Shown here piece after piece: positions 63,665 to 64,000 of a DNA stretch of 64,000 nt; the first letter of the stretch is position 1, and every line of letters starts with the position of its first letter. This DNA is from Tricholoma matsutake (taxonomy: Eukaryota > Basidiomycota > Agaricomycetes > Agaricales > Tricholomataceae), in contig AP026544.2 of NCBI GenBank assembly GCA_026075535.2, forward strand, positions 12,090,001 to 12,154,000, in the 5' to 3' direction. Both the position numbers and the translations under genes were made by a program. The notes under the pieces were generated by a model. The model worked only from the letters and a program-made list of their open reading frames with translations, searched no databases and was not told the DNA's origin.

Positions 63665-64000
63665 TCCCATATTGATCACATGACTATTAATGTTATTTCA
63701 AACTCAGGTTGAAAATCTGGTCAGAATGGTATATAGCATCACCAAGTTGACCAAGTTCCATATATGGTAGGTCACCTGACTTTACACAGGTCATTTTCAA
63801 ACTTGGCTGGTCAGAATGATATACAACATTACTATGTTCCATATATGGTAGGTCACATGATTATGCTATGGTCATTTTCAAACTCAGCATAAAAATCTGG
63901 TCAGAATGATATATAACACCATACAATTCCATATATAGTAGGTCACATGATTACACTATGGTCATTTTCAAACTCAGCATGAAAATCTGGTCAGAATGGT
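63665..64000. repeat. 90-bp satellite, continuing beyond the window
   Basis: TGGTCAGAATG recurs at 63718, 63808, 63898 and 63988, an exact 90-bp period. Each unit holds TTCCATATATGGTAGGTCAC and GGTCATTTTCAAACTCAGC. A partial unit precedes at 63665-63717. The array leaves the window. Confidence 0.92.

Overview
The window looks like repeat-rich nuclear DNA of an Agaricomycete (mushroom-type basidiomycete). The evidence is the class of hypothetical protein at 1798-2694, spliceosomal introns of 46-60 nt, a KDZ-transposase-type protein with cysteine clusters, a relic of a fungal group III (Nik1/Os-1) histidine kinase, a DIRS/Ngaro-like RT relic, and Ty3 chromoviruses of the kind abundant in these fungi. 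Only one host-type gene is clearly intact (1798-2694, minus, three exons). Roughly two thirds of the window is mobile or repeated DNA.

Layout. 1-2878: an eroded ORF and the intact hypothetical gene. 2879-7366: Ty3 element 1 (minus, 5-bp TSD TTCCC), deleted for most of gag, protease and RT, with a 733-bp hAT-like MITE inside its integrase. 7.5-18.9 kb: gene graveyard (Nik1-type HAMP array, a Copia RT scrap, a RecQ/DEAH-type helicase, a DIRS/Ngaro-like RT-RNase H) plus iterated AT-rich words. 19.4-23.4 kb: a cluster of palindromic repeats built from GGCCCAAA-type hairpins joined to intron-like segments, GAGC-type hairpins, tRNA-like modules and iterated GGACTGTCC-like words. 23.4-33.3 kb: element 6, a Ty3-type remnant split by element 2 (26111-32281). 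33.7-49.4 kb: a three-level nest. A hAT-like repeat R2 (8-bp TSD CTTGGCCT) is split by element 4 (14.6 kb, TSD GTTAC), which is split by element 5 (7.2 kb). 49.5-51.9 kb: an unrecognised coding fragment, repeat R3 and a solo LTR of the element 1 family. 52.0-62.95 kb: two head-to-tail genes, A (acidic, unknown) and B (KDZ-type, CxC5/CxC6). B is split in frame by element 3 (54571-60791), an inverted near-copy of element 2. 63.67-64.0 kb: start of a 90-bp satellite that runs off the window.

Two themes connect the regions. First, most nonsense codons I could assign in the elements and in genes A and B are TGA where a related copy or the family has CGA, and LTR pairs differ mainly as TG versus CA at the same dinucleotide. 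Both point to heavy CpG deamination (methylation or a RIP-like process). Second, the hairpin + intron-like modules recur at least eight times on both strands in three clusters; one cluster member (R2) has hAT-type ends. This repeat architecture and an accessory ORF shared by elements 4 and 6 are the best candidates for undescribed biology here.
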